Source: JALOLG01 sp963776935 (GTDB lineage Bacteria; Actinomycetota; Acidimicrobiia; Acidimicrobiales; Ilumatobacteraceae). Taken from it: a DNA stretch of 64,000 nucleotides. Positions within the stretch are counted from its first letter, which is position 1; the number at the start of each line of letters is the position of its first letter. Below are positions 54,244 to 63,336 of this stretch, piece by piece. The stretch spans positions 558,001-622,000 of the forward strand of contig CAVZOP010000015.1 in NCBI GenBank assembly GCA_963776935.1. The letters run 5' to 3'. The notes beneath the pieces were generated by a model that was not told the DNA's origin, made no database searches, and saw only the letters and a list, made by a program, of their open reading frames with translations. Position numbers and translations under genes: made by a program.

Positions 54244-54636
54244 CGTCGAATTCGGCCTTGGACGTCTGAACCGTCATCATCTGCTCTCTCTGCTCCATCT
54301 ATCACTGGATCGAAATCGACCATCTCCTATCGACGTCCAGGCGTCCCCGCCATAGCAGGCAGATTGCACACCGGCGCACCGCTCCTTTGACCGTAAGAAA
54401 GGAGTCCTGTAGGCGCTAGAGGCGAAGGACCCCGAGTTCGGGCCCGCGCTCGCAACTCCAGGTGCCAGCGGCGGCCTGTCCGAGAACCTCAAGAGTCGCC
54501 ACGGCCAGGCTCGTCGTCACAAGCGGCTCATACCGCCCGGTCGATTGCGGCAGCACCGAACGACAGCACCGAACAACGCGCCCATGAATCGCCGGGAGTC
54601 GTGCGATACCGAACGTTGCGGTCCTGGGCCAACGTG
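54244..54636. other. Stretch with no recognisable gene
   Basis: About 390 bp separating the minus-strand membrane genes from the HNH nuclease. Frames are short or of shadow composition. The only structure is the hairpin at its right end. Confidence 0.4.
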
Positions 54637-54664
54637 CGGGTTGCCGCAGTTTCGCGGCAACCCG
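54637..54664. repeat. Perfect 11-bp inverted repeat (CGGGTTGCCGC / GCGGCAACCCG)
   Basis: The arms are separated by AGTTTC and lie about 34 bp before the HNH gene. It could be a small terminator for upstream transcription or a relic recombination site; no T-run follows. Confidence 0.55.
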
Positions 54665-54697
54665 GATAGGGAGTCGGCGGTTACATACGCTTGGGCG

Positions 54698-55073
54698 ATG
54701 GTGCCCCACGGAAGTCGCAAGGCGAGGGCCGCCCGCAGACGCAAGCGCCGGATGGATCGCGTCGAGCACGACCTCAGCGGTGAGCAGTGGACCGCGCTCA
54801 AAGCGGCGTGGGGTGGCTGCGCGTACTGCGGCGAGACCGACAAGCCGCTGCAGCGCGACTGCGTGCTGGCGCTCTCCCGTGGCGGGCGATACACGGCTCG
54901 ACAACATCGTGCCGGCCTGCCGCTCCTGCAACACCAGCAAGTGCAACGACGAAGTCACCGGTTGGCTGCGGCGGAAGCGGCTCGACGAGCGCGCCTTCCT
55001 GTTGCGGCACCTCGAGATCACCACAGCGCTGGCGCTGCGGTTCCCAACCGGAGACGCCTTGACTAGCCGATAA
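54698..55073 (+). pseudogene. HNH endonuclease, one frameshift
   Basis: From ATG 54698 the protein reads GSRKARAARRRKRRMDRVEH (basic N-terminus), CAYCGETDKPLQRDCVLALSRGG with the first Cys pair and the Asp/His region. Near 54893 the frame shifts by one base to LDNIVPACRSCNTSKCNDEV (second Cys pair and Asn) and a helical tail to the TAG/TGA-region stop at 55073. The zinc-ribbon HNH fold is complete on paper. Its place in the accessory region fits a mobile or defence nuclease. Confidence 0.75.
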
Positions 55074-55130
55074 CGACGCCGAATATTCGGGGCGGCACAC
55101 GTCACCGAACGCCTGGCCTCGGCGCCCAGG

Positions 55131-55679
55131 TTGACTGGGGTCGCATGGATTGGACTGCCGGCCGCCGACGATGTCTCGATTCATCCTTGCGTCGAGGTCC
55201 GCCGCTCAGGCGTCGCCGGCGAGGGCCTCTTCGCGACCACCCGACTGAACGCCGACGTCGTCGTGATACGTCTCGGCGGGCGGCTCGTCAGCACCGCCGA
55301 ACTCCACCACCTGTTCGCCGCCGCGGCCGACGGTGACTACATCGACACCGTCGCGGTAGGCGACGACGCGGACATCGTGTTGCCACCCGGCACGGCCGCC
55401 CACTACGTCAATCACAGCTGCGAACCGAGCATGTGGTCCGGGGGCGCGTACGAGCTTGTGACAAGACGGACTGTCGATCCAGGCGACGAGCTCACCATCG
55501 ACTACGGAACGATTTCCGACGACACCTTGCGGATGGAGTGCGCCTGCGGCGCGGCGTCTTGTCGAGGAGTCATCACCGGCTTGGACTGGCGACGAGCCGA
55601 CCTCCAGCGGCGCTACGCGCGTCACTGGCCACCAGGCCTGCAACGACGGATCGACAGCTGCGGTCGACCGTCCGAATAG
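55131..55679 (+). CDS. SET-domain protein methyltransferase
   Basis: This intact 182-residue protein has the start strand VEVRRSGVAGEGLFATTRL (SAM-binding G-x-G), the pseudoknot NHSCEPSM, GDELTIDYG and a short post-SET CACGAASCRGVITG with three Cys for zinc. All SET hallmarks are in the right order. SET proteins methylate lysines; in bacteria they are sporadic and usually acquired. The target is unknown. The ATG/GTG at 55131 lacks a strong ribosome site. Confidence 0.9.
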   Translation: MTGVAWIGLPAADDVSIHPCVEVRRSGVAGEGLFATTRLNADVVVIRLGGRLVSTAELHHLFAAAADGDYIDTVAVGDDADIVLPPGTAAHYVNHSCEPSMWSGGAYELVTRRTVDPGDELTIDYGTISDDTLRMECACGAASCRGVITGLDWRRADLQRRYARHWPPGLQRRIDSCGRPSE

Positions 55680-55875
55680 ACCGAGCCACCCTGACCGCGG
55701 CGCGTCACCCGACGCCGGGAGTCGGGCGCTATCGCTCGCCGAGAGATGGTGCGTGGAGGTCGATTGCCACGTCAGGTCAGGCGGCGAGGCCATTGACGCA
55801 AGCGCACGCGGACACGGTCCGTCGTCTCGAACGGTTGCGCTCGATGCCCGACCGGTTGAATCGGTGAGCAGGGGG

Positions 55876-56283
55876 TCACCACGCTCTGGTGCGGGTGGGC
55901 ATGATCCGGATCGTGGTCGGGTAGTCCGCGGCGAGCTGCTCCGGAGAGGTCTGCAGGGCGGTACGAATCGCTTCGTCGTACTTGGCGAGGTACGCCTCGA
56001 GAAGTTCGGGCGGTTCGGTCTCCAGCGAGGCGTTGCCCTCGATCGTGATGATGTTGCCGCCGTGACCATCGTCGGCGAGGTGGAAGGCCACTCGGGGGTT
56101 GACCTGGATGTTGCGGACCTTGCCGGCCTGCGCTTGGCTCCGGAGCCACAGTGACGCTCCGTCCCACATGAACCACACCGGCGAGGATTGTGGTTGGCCA
56201 TCCGCGCCGGCCGTGGTGAGCCAGGCAACGCCCTCGTCGCGCAAGCGTTGCGCAGGTCCGTCCTGCTGCAGCACGTCGGTCAT
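55876..56283 (-). CDS. PPOX-class F420/FMN-binding split-barrel protein
   Basis: This 135-residue protein has GVAWLTTAGADGQPQSSPVWFMWDGASLWLRSQAQAGKVRNI, then NPRVAFHLADDG and YDEAIRTALQTSPEQLAADYPTTIRIMPTRTRAW. It matches the small split-barrel proteins of the Rv3369-like group, which bind F420 or flavin and probably reduce small molecules. The ATG follows CGAGGAGGACCG. It is a single gene with no obvious partner. Confidence 0.9.
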   Translation of the reverse strand: MTDVLQQDGPAQRLRDEGVAWLTTAGADGQPQSSPVWFMWDGASLWLRSQAQAGKVRNIQVNPRVAFHLADDGHGGNIITIEGNASLETEPPELLEAYLAKYDEAIRTALQTSPEQLAADYPTTIRIMPTRTRAW

Positions 56284-57483
56284 CGGTCCTCCTCGTCGAC
56301 TCGTCGTTGTTCACCGAGGTTAGGCGCGATGACCTGCTCACATCGCTCCGGCAAGACGTCGGAACAACCGTCGACGCGGTCAATGGGGCGAGCACATGCG
56401 GCGCCCGGTCCCACCTACCGCGGTGTCCGACAACTGCGTCTGAGAGTCCCGAGCCGGTGCACTCGGAGTTCGCCGGATCGTGTGTGCGTCCCGCGGCGAC
56501 CCGTACGAGGCCGCCGCTCGCATTGGGCGACGTGTCACGGGCACGTCGGACTCGAGATCAGTCGCGTCGGTCCGGTCGACATCGACTGGGAGACAGCACT
56601 TCTGCGCTCGCCCGACGCGCTCCGCCTCACCATGTCCTGACGACGCCGCGAACAACCTGCCCACCATTCGGTCACCTACCGGGTGTGGCGTTCGCCCTTG
56701 GAGAGGGTCCGCCGATCGACAATCACGGTCAACGGCGCTGGAGCCAACGGGAACCGCCGCCGCCAGTCCGCGTCGACCGTGGAGCGTTCACGCTCAGCGC
56801 CGCGCCGTGTCCACGAGTTTCGCCAGCAGGATCGGACGTTGGCGTCGCGTCGCCACCGCCTGGTCACCGGATCAAACGGCCGCAGCCCCCAACGCCTCAA
56901 CACGATCATGGGCACCCCTTCCGACCGGCGCGAAGAATCTGGCGGCTCTCCGAAGGCGGCACAGCACCGTACAGCAGGCAACCACATCGGTCGAACGGGG
57001 CGGTCTCGACACCGCGGCGTCGCATTCGCCGATGTGGCCAACTCTGAAGATGCTCAGCGAGGCGCCGAGTCGACTCCGGCGAATGGCTGATCACGAACCG
57101 GGCTGAGTCGATCGAGCCGTACAGCCTCGGATGCGACGGCTATCGCCCCAGACCCGGCGGTCTGGGGCGCCCGACGACGAGGACAGGGAGGCACGTTGTG
57201 GGTCACCTTGGCGAGGCGGACGAGCGTGCTGTAGCGCGCTCGGGGCGCTGCTATCCCACGCGTACGAAGCGAGTCGGGGATCCGTCGGCGACACATCGAC
57301 ACGAACGTCGGGCTACGTGCCTTGGACCCTCGGGTCCTGCGCTGGTCCGATGGGAAGTGATCATGTCGCATGATCAGGCCGAAGGTCCCTCCGGTGCTCA
57401 GGGGGGTGCTGCTCCCAGCGGCGTCTCTATCGGTGTTACCAACAACGGCGCGATGAGTTCGGTCGACTCGGTCGTCGGTATGT
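56284..57483. other. 1.2 kb without a recognisable gene
   Basis: Many open frames exist on both strands, but none shows a motif, domain or consistent codon bias. Composition stays GC-rich. It may be a decayed region between the PPOX gene and the SnoaL/sigma operon. Confidence 0.4.
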
Positions 57484-57506
57484 GCAGCCACGAAGTTCGT
57501 GGCTGC
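57484..57506. promoter_or_regulatory. Perfect 23-bp palindrome upstream of the SnoaL/sigma operon
   Basis: GCAGCCACGAA, G, TTCGTGGCTGC. The arms are perfect over 11 bp and the centre is one base. It ends 20 bp before the ATG at 57527, so a dimeric repressor bound here would block the ribosome site or promoter. It could also form a hairpin in the leader. Confidence 0.65.
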
Positions 57507-57526
57507 CAACGACGAGGAGCACGAAC

Positions 57527-58000
57527 ATGGACGACACCGCTACTGCTGCCAGCGATCAGCTGCGCGACGGTCGCCTACAGGCGGAGCAGGCGATTCGTAG
57601 CCTGCACGACGAGTGGTTCGATGCGTCGGCCGCCAAAGACCTCGACCGGTCGATGGCACCGATCGCTACGAGCATCGTCTCGTACGAACACTCGAGCCCG
57701 TTGCAGTTCGACGACATCGCCCTGATTCGGGAGGAGTGCCGTCGCGGCTTCGAGCGCGCTGGCGACGACTTTCGATGGACGGTGCCAGACCTGAACGTGG
57801 TCGTCGCCGGCGACCTCGCGGTGACCTGGGGACTCAATCGGATGGCCGACCGGCTGCCCGACGGGTCGGAAGACGTCACCTGGTCACGAGGCACCCGAGT
57901 GTTCCAACGATCCGGTGGCCGATGGCTGATGACCCATCAACACGTCTCGTTCCCGATCGACCCGACCACCGGACTCGCAGCGACGGAGTTGACGCCATGA
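57527..58000 (+). CDS. SnoaL-like NTF2-fold protein, first of the sigma operon
   Basis: This 157-residue protein starts at ATG 57527 after GACGAGGAGC. AEQAIRSLHDEWFDASAAKDLDRSMAPI, VSYEHSSPLQF, DLAVTWGLNRM and RGTRVFQRSGGRWLMTHQHVSFP give the NTF2-like alpha+beta layout with the typical W-L-x-x-H-x-H ending. It overlaps the next gene by 4 bp (ATGA). Its role is unknown; it may bind the same ligand as the SnoaL tail of the sigma factor. Confidence 0.87.
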   Translation: MDDTATAASDQLRDGRLQAEQAIRSLHDEWFDASAAKDLDRSMAPIATSIVSYEHSSPLQFDDIALIREECRRGFERAGDDFRWTVPDLNVVVAGDLAVTWGLNRMADRLPDGSEDVTWSRGTRVFQRSGGRWLMTHQHVSFPIDPTTGLAATELTP

Positions 58001-58402
58001 CATCAACGACGAACGACCATGCCGACGTCCGCCGTGTGATCGGCGACTGGCACCGAGCGATCGTTCGGGGCGATCTGGAAGGAGTGGTCGCAGCGCACAC
58101 CGACGACATCGTCATGTTCGATGTGCCACCGCCCGAACGGGGAGTACGCGGCTTGGCCGACTACGAAGCGACGTGGCCGTCGTTCTTCGAGTGGTTGTCG
58201 TCGGGCGCGTCGTTCGAGATCGACGAACTCGAGGTGGTCGGCGGCGACGACGTTGCGCTTCGCGTGGGCGCTCCTCCGATGCGGCAGCGCAGACGAACTC
58301 CGTGAACGTCCCGACAGGAGGTTGCGTCTCACGCTCGGACTCCGACGACTCGAGGCGGGTTGGGTCATCGAGCACGAACATCACTCGTTCACGAACCCGT
58401 GA
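57997..58402 (+). pseudogene. Second SnoaL-like protein, one frameshift
   Basis: From ATG 57997 the frame gives VIGDWHRAIVRGDLEGVVAAHTDDIVMFDVPPPE, then YEATWPSFFEWL and FEIDELEVVGGDDVA. At about 58258 it moves by one base to WALLRCGSADELRERPDRRL and AGWVIEHEHHSF, the standard C-terminal strands, ending at 58402. It starts inside the previous stop, and its own stop overlaps the sigma factor start. Confidence 0.8.
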
Positions 58403-59389
58403 CGACCGCCGAGGCCGATGGCCGCACCCGCGACCGTTACCGTCGGGCGATGGATGCAGCGGCGTTCGAGTCGGCGTTCGCACGCCATCGTCACGAGCTG
58501 CACGTGCACTGCTACCGCATGACCGGCTCGTTCTGGGATGCCGAAGAGCTGACGCAACTGACCTTCGAGCGGGCGTGGCGCAACCGTTCGGCGTTCGAGG
58601 AACGCGGCATCGGTGCGCACGTGGCTCTACACGATCGCCACCAACGCCAGCCTCGATCACCTCAAGCGGCACGAGCGACGAACATCTGTCGTGGGCAACG
58701 TGGCCGACATCTTGGAGCGCGACGGGCACCTCCAGCCGTACCCCGACGGCCGATCGACGACCGCTGGCGTCGGCGGCGATCCCGCCGACGCCGTGGCGGC
58801 GCGAGAGACGACCGAACTGTTCTTCGTAGCTGCCCTCACCGCCCTCAGCCCACGCCAGCGCGCCGTCTTGATCGTCACCGAGTTGCTCGGTTGGTCGGCG
58901 GCCGAAGCGGCCTTGCTGGTCGAAGCCTCGGTGCCGGCGACCAACAGCCTCCTCCAACGCGCCCGCACCGTGATGCGTCGGGCCATGGTCGATGTGCCAC
59001 GACCATCGAGCGATGCTGTCGCCGCCGAACTCCTCGCCCGGTACGTCGACGCGCACGAGCGGCGCGACGTGGCCCAACTCGAACAGATCGTCCATCGCGA
59101 CGTGCACATCACGATGCCGCCAGAACCGGCCTGCATCGGTCGACCGGCGGCACTCGAATTCTTCGAGCACATCCTCGGCGCCGATCGGCCGGGCGACTGG
59201 CGACTCGTTCCGACATCAGCGAACGGCCGACCAGCAGTCGTCAACTACCTCCGCCCAACCAGCGGCGGCACCTTCGCCGCGCTCTCCGTCGACGTGCTCC
59301 ACGTTCGAGGCGACCGCATCGCGGCCATCAACTGCTTCCTCGACACCCGTCTCGCGGTGGCGTTCGGCCAACCACCGACCCTCGACTGA
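58399..59389 (+). pseudogene. ECF sigma-70 factor with SnoaL-like C-terminal domain, one frameshift
   Basis: The GTG at 58399 overlaps the previous stop. Region 2 (HRHELHVHCYRMTGSFWDAEELTQLTFERAW) lies in the first frame. Near 58605 a one-base change leads into VRTWLYTIATNASLDHL, then region 4 (LSPRQRAVLIVTELLGWSAAEAALLVEAS, NSLLQRARTVM). A ~110-residue SnoaL-like domain (RDVHITMPPEP, GDRIAAINCFLD) follows. This matches the sigma-70 subgroup with a regulatory SnoaL tail, here preceded by two free SnoaL proteins. Confidence 0.88.
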
Positions 59390-59448
59390 CGGGAGAGGCT
59401 CACTTGACCCGGCTGGAAGGCAAAGCGCTCGCTGGCGTCCCGCGGCTG

Positions 59449-59805
59449 TTACGCGGTACCCGACGCTCGGTCGAGATGCTGCAGCAGGTCGTGCGCGGCC
59501 AGCTCCACGGCCTTGTGACGCCACTCCGACGCGCGGTAGACGCAGGCGATCAGCCCGCTTCGATGCACCCGGCGAAAGTCACCGAACACGAAGGCGTAGC
59601 GCGCCTTGGTCCCCTCGGTAGCGCCCTCGGTCAAGCCAAGGTGCCACAGTGCGTATTCGTCCCATGAATGCCGCTCGAGATAGGAGTTCTGCACTTCTGC
59701 GTTCGGTTGGACCTCGCCCCAGTCGCTATCGAGGACGTACTGGCGGGCCTCGATGAGCTCGCGAGCCCGCCCCACCGCCGATTCGTTCAGCGCGTAGCTG
59801 GCCAT
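59449..59805 (-). CDS. Hypothetical conserved-looking protein
   Basis: This 118-residue protein starts at ATG 59805. It has SAVGRARELIEARQYVLDSDWGEVQPNAEVQN, then DEYALWHLGLTEGATEGTKARYAFVFGDFRRVHRSGLIAC and HKAVELAAHDLLQHLD. No family is named, but composition, balanced amino-acid use and the W-x-L-G-L-T motif suggest a real soluble protein. It lies between the sigma operon and the recombinase element, convergent with the former. Confidence 0.65.
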   Translation of the reverse strand: MASYALNESAVGRARELIEARQYVLDSDWGEVQPNAEVQNSYLERHSWDEYALWHLGLTEGATEGTKARYAFVFGDFRRVHRSGLIACVYRASEWRHKAVELAAHDLLQHLDRASGTA

Positions 59806-59902
59806 GTCGTCGACTATTCCCGGCCGTCGCAGTTGTGAATCTGTCGTCGCGCGCATCGCATCGGTGAGATCGGGGCTTCCGCCCGCACCGACCCGGCGTT
59901 AT

Positions 59903-59912
59903 ACGTGTGATC
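59903..59912. repeat. Left end inverted repeat of the recombinase element
   Basis: ACGTGTGATC here is the exact reverse complement of GATCACACGT at 62310-62319. The wider ends TTAT-ACGTGTGATC and TAATAC-ACGTGTGATC (right end, reversed) also resemble each other with a 2-bp gap. Confidence 0.55.
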
Positions 59913-59916
59913 GTTG

Positions 59917-61212
59917 TCAAGAGGCTGTTTCTGCTCGTTGGATGAGGTTGTCGTAGAGGGCGGCGCGTTCGGGTTGGTGGTGGTCTGCGGGCGTGGTCGC
60001 GTTGGCGGAGTAGGACGGGGACGAACTCGGGGCCGGTCGTGAAGTAGGCGCAGGTTTCGCAGGCGGTTTCCATGTGGCATTCGAGTTCGACGGGTCGGGT
60101 GCAGAGTGCCGTTGCCGAGCATGCGGGCGTGGGCTTGTTGGCGGAGTCGGGTCATGGCGGCGGTCTCGATCTCGGCGGGGAGGGCGCCGGGGGTGGCGGC
60201 GGTGTTGTAGAGGGCGTCGATCTGGGTGCAGACGGAGGCGTATTCGTCGGCGACGACTCGATCGGCGATGCGGGCGTAGACGAGGGTCATCTCGAGGGAG
60301 CGGTGACCGAGGAGGGCGGCGATGGCTTCGAGGCGCATGCCACGGTTGATCGCTTGGGTGGCGAGGGTGTGGCGGAGTTGGTGGGGGTGGACGTGGCCGA
60401 TGCCGGCGTGGCGGCCGATGGTGGACACGATGCGATGCACGGTTCGTCGGTCGATCGGTGCGTGGTGGTCGGCGATGAGCCGGTGCTGGGTGCGGATGTG
60501 GTCGGCGTTGGTGGCGGTCCACTCGGCGAGGAGGGTGACGAGTTCGGGGTGGAGTGGGATGAAGCGGTCGTTGCGGAGTTTGCCGACGGGGACGCGGAGC
60601 CAGTGGGCGTCACCGATCTGGGTGACGGCGTCGGCGGCGAGGTCGCAGAGTTCGCTGGCGCGCAGTCCGGTGCGGGCGAGGATCTCGGCGACGAGCCGGT
60701 AGCGGGGGAGGCGGTGGGTGCGGGCGGCGGCCATGAAGCGTGGCGGCGTCGCGGTCGGTGAGGAACTTGGGGATGCGGTTCGGGTGCGGGGTGGGATGTC
60801 GCCGTGCAGGATCGGGTTGCGGCCGGGTGCGTCGGGCCAGTCCCACTCGATGAGCCGTTCGAGGAAGATGCGGATCATCCGGAGTCGTTGGCGTTGGGTG
60901 TTCTTGGCAGCGTCGGTGCCTTGGTGCCGGGTTGCGCGGCGAGCCACACCTTGTAGTCCTCGATGTGGGTGCGGGTGATGTCGGCCACGACGGTGACGTC
61001 GGTGTTGGTCGGTCAGCCAGCGGGCGAGTTGGCGCAGGGTGCTGTCGGCGACATCGACGCTGCGCGGCGCCAGGAACGTGGTGAGTTGCACCAGGTAGCG
61101 GCGCATCGTGGCGGTCAGCTGCGGTGCTCGGGCGGCGAGCTCGGCCCAGTCGTGATGCGATTCGTGGTCGCGGGATCCACGGCTTCGATGACGTCGCGGC
61201 GGCGGCGCTCAT
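59917..61212 (-). pseudogene. Tyrosine recombinase B (downstream), several frameshifts
   Basis: Starting at ATG 61212 inside the upstream recombinase stop, fragments in different frames read DVIEAVDPATTN, ATMRRYLVQLTTFLAPRSVD, DVTVVADITRTHIEDYKVWL, RIFLERLIEWDWPDAPGRNP, TGLRASELCDLAADA, GKLRNDRFIPLHPEL, HPHQLRHTLATQAINRG and LGHRSLEMTLVYARIAD. The last four hold catalytic Arg, Lys, His-x-x-Arg, His and Tyr. After CHMETACETCAYFTTGPEF (a Cys-rich tail common in this family) it ends HHQPERAALYDNLIQRAE at 59917. At least four frame changes are needed. Confidence 0.75.
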
Positions 61213-62231
61213 TGGTTGATCTCCTGCATCGCGAGCAGCTCGGCGGCGTGGTCGGCGTCGATCGCTCTGGTGGCGCGGTGATACTCGCCGGCGAGCCAGT
61301 CATCGGTGAGATGCAGATAGATCCGGGTCGACTCGATCGAGACGTGACCGGCTTGGGCTTGGACGGCTTCGAGTTCCATGCCGGCTTCTCGCAGCCGGGT
61401 CAGGCAGGTGTGGCGAAGCTGATGGCACGTGGCTCGTTGCAGACCGGCGCGGTCGCGGGCGCCGCGCATGATCGTGTCGATCCCATCGACCGATCAGCGG
61501 CTGGCCGCGGGTCGGTCCTTTCAGCGTCACGAACACCCGGTCCGTCGTCGCGTTCGCCGGTCGTTCCGAGCGCAGGTAGTCGCCGACGCGCGGCGAAGAA
61601 CATGTTCGAGATCGGCACGACCCGGTGATGACCGCCCTTGCCTTCGGCGATGAACAACGAACGCTGCGGCACCTGAACGTCGGCCAGGCGCAGACCGAGG
61701 ACCTCGCATCGGCGCAGCCCGCCCAGCACCATCGCGAACACCATCGCCCGGTCCCGATGGCAACGCAACGCGCCGAGCAGCGCGTTGACTTCCGCCGGCG
61801 ACAACACCTTGGGCAGCGTGCGTGGGACACGCACCAGCGGGACCTGCTGGCGGCGGCCGTGCTGTCGCCGTGTCGGGATGCCACGCGGCACCGGGTTCGA
61901 CCGCACCGGCGGTGTCACCGCGGGCGACCAGATACGCGTAGAACCCCGAGATCGATGACAGCCGTCGAGCGATCGTTCGCGCCGACAGGCCCGACTCGCC
62001 GATCACTGATCCGGATCACGCGATCGGTCGCCGCGCTGATGAGCGAGGAACTCGAACACGTCGGCCGTCGACGACCTCGACCGGCGCCTTGTCGATGACA
62101 GCGAAGAACGTCTTCAGATCATGCGCGACCGCCCGCAACGTGTTCGCCCGGCAACGCCCTCCAACGAACTCGAGATAGCGATCGACGACCGGATCACCCA
62201 ACACGTAACGGGCCTCACCCGAAGGCGACAC
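61209..62231 (-). pseudogene. Tyrosine recombinase A (upstream), at least five frameshifts
   Basis: From GTG 62231 the pieces are VVDRYLEFVGGRCRANTLRAV, TADVFEFLAHQRGD, LSARTIARRLSSISGFYAYLV, VPRTLPKVLSPAEVNALLGAL, LGGLRRCEVLGLRLADV (catalytic Arg), GKGGHHRVVPIS (Lys), RVFVTLKGPTRGQPL, CHQLRHTCLTRLREAG (His-x-x-Arg) and AGHVSIESTRIYLHLTD (His and Tyr). This is a XerD-like recombinase of about 340 residues; the order and active site are complete but it switches frame at least five times. Confidence 0.75.
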
Positions 62232-62309
62232 CGACCGGACGAGAGACAGGAAAGGAGCTCATCCCGCCACGCTCCCAGCAGCCCCCGAAGCCGACGCGGA
62301 TGCCGTCAG

Positions 62310-62319
62310 GATCACACGT
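62310..62319. repeat. Right end inverted repeat of the recombinase element
   Basis: GATCACACGT, inverted partner of 59903-59912, located about 80 bp upstream of the first recombinase start, as expected for an element end. Confidence 0.55.
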
Positions 62320-62494
62320 GTATTAGGCGTTCGGGGGCACATCGCAGATCAGCTGTTCTGTGCGACGAGCTCGCTTGCGGACCGCCCGAGCGAGGGCAAT
62401 CTGCGCTAGATATCGGTGCTGGGTTCGGTCCGACGATGCTAGGCGACCACAGCTGCGGGATCGTGTGGTCGTGCGACCGCCGCCTCTGCCCACT

Positions 62495-62513
62495 TCTATC
62501 GAGATTCGATAGA
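62495..62513. promoter_or_regulatory. Perfect 8-bp-arm palindrome upstream of the DUF2975/XRE pair
   Basis: TCTATCGA-GAT-TCGATAGA, 30 bp before the ATG at 62543. It is AT-richer than the surroundings and well placed as an operator for the XRE-type regulator encoded by the second gene, giving autoregulation. Confidence 0.55.
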
Positions 62514-62542
62514 TTGCCATCGTAGATCGATTGGAAGGCGGG

Positions 62543-63034
62543 ATGGGAAAACTGATGGTGCATGCACTGCGCGCCGTGCTTGCGGTGGTGCTCACGGGCA
62601 CCGTGTTCATCCAGGCAGGGATGGTGTGGGCGGTGGCCAGCGGGAGCGACCCGGAGGACGGGACGATGCCGCTGACGGCGCTACGGGTCGCCACGATCCT
62701 GGGCATGGTGTCGGTCCAGGTCGCTCTGGTCTGCGTCTGGCGGCTGGTGACGATGGTGCGCCGCGGAACCGTGTTCTCGCACGACGCCTTCCGACACGTG
62801 GACGTCATGATCGGCTCGATCGTGGCGGCCGCCCTCGTGTGGTTCGCCGTCACGGTCATCAACGCGCCGGGCCAGCGCGAGGACCCGGGCGTCACGCTCA
62901 TCATGGCCGGGATCGGCGTGGGCATCCTCGGGGTCGCGCTCATCGTGCTCGTGCTGCGGATGTTGCTCGCCCAGGCCGTCGCCCGGGACGTCGAAGCAAC
63001 ACAGATGCAGGCCGAGTTGGACGAGGTGATCTGA
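62543..63034 (+). CDS. DUF2975-type membrane protein
   Basis: This 163-residue protein starts at ATG 62543 after GGAAGGCGGG. Four hydrophobic helices are clear: LRAVLAVVLTGTVFIQAGMV, ALRVATILGMVSVQVALVCV, IGSIVAAALVWFAVTVI and LIMAGIGVGILGVALIVLVL, with RRGTVFSHDAFRHV in the loop after the second. This layout and the following XRE regulator are the standard DUF2975 pair. Function is unknown, possibly stress or membrane signalling. Its stop overlaps the next start (TGATG). Confidence 0.88.
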   Translation: MGKLMVHALRAVLAVVLTGTVFIQAGMVWAVASGSDPEDGTMPLTALRVATILGMVSVQVALVCVWRLVTMVRRGTVFSHDAFRHVDVMIGSIVAAALVWFAVTVINAPGQREDPGVTLIMAGIGVGILGVALIVLVLRMLLAQAVARDVEATQMQAELDEVI

Positions 63035-63336
63035 TGCCGATCGCCGTCGACATCGACGTGATGCTGGCCAGGCGGAAGATGTCGGTGGGCGAGCTCGCCG
63101 ACCGCGTCGGGATCACGCCCGCCAACCTGGCGGTGCTCAAGAACGGCCGCGCCAAGGCGGTGCGCTTCGCGACGCTCGCCGCCCTGTGTGAGATGCTCGA
63201 TTGCCAGCCGGGCGACCTGCTGCGCTGGGAGGCCGAGGCGGCTCCAGCCGGACGTCGTGCCCCAGGTCGTCCCGGTGCGACGACGGATGCGGCGGCAAAG
63301 ACCACCGTAGCGGTGGGGCCGGAAGCGATTCCCTGA
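63034..63336 (+). CDS. XRE-family HTH regulator (YozG-like)
   Basis: This 100-residue protein has a helix-turn-helix of residues about 10-65: LARRKMSVGELADRVGITPANLAVLKNG, then VRFATLAALCEMLDCQPGDLLRWE. It ends in an Ala/Pro/Gly-rich tail. The stop-start overlap with the DUF2975 gene shows one operon, and the palindrome at 62495-62513 is the likely operator. Confidence 0.9.
   Translation: MPIAVDIDVMLARRKMSVGELADRVGITPANLAVLKNGRAKAVRFATLAALCEMLDCQPGDLLRWEAEAAPAGRRAPGRPGATTDAAAKTTVAVGPEAIP

Larger units (their letters stand above)
59903..62319. mobile_element. 2.4-kb element with two overlapping tyrosine recombinases
   Basis: The interval is bounded by 10-bp exact inverted repeats and contains only two head-to-tail tyrosine recombinase genes on the minus strand, overlapping by ATGA. 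Tandem recombinases in overlapping frames are the mark of RIT/Tn554-like elements, which normally carry two or three. Both genes are broken by several frameshifts although the catalytic residues survive. No passenger gene is seen. Confidence 0.6.

Noticed and set aside
56284..57483. Candidate genes on both strands in this gap, for example a frame ending WETALLRSPDALRLTMS near 56640
   Set aside because: No recognisable motif, ribosome site or consistent codon bias; overlapping frames of equal quality exist.
60072..60761. A Gly/Val/Asp-rich plus-strand frame within the recombinase region
   Set aside because: It is antisense to clear recombinase motifs (TGLRASELC, HQLRHT); the repeats of Gly reflect the complementary codon pattern.
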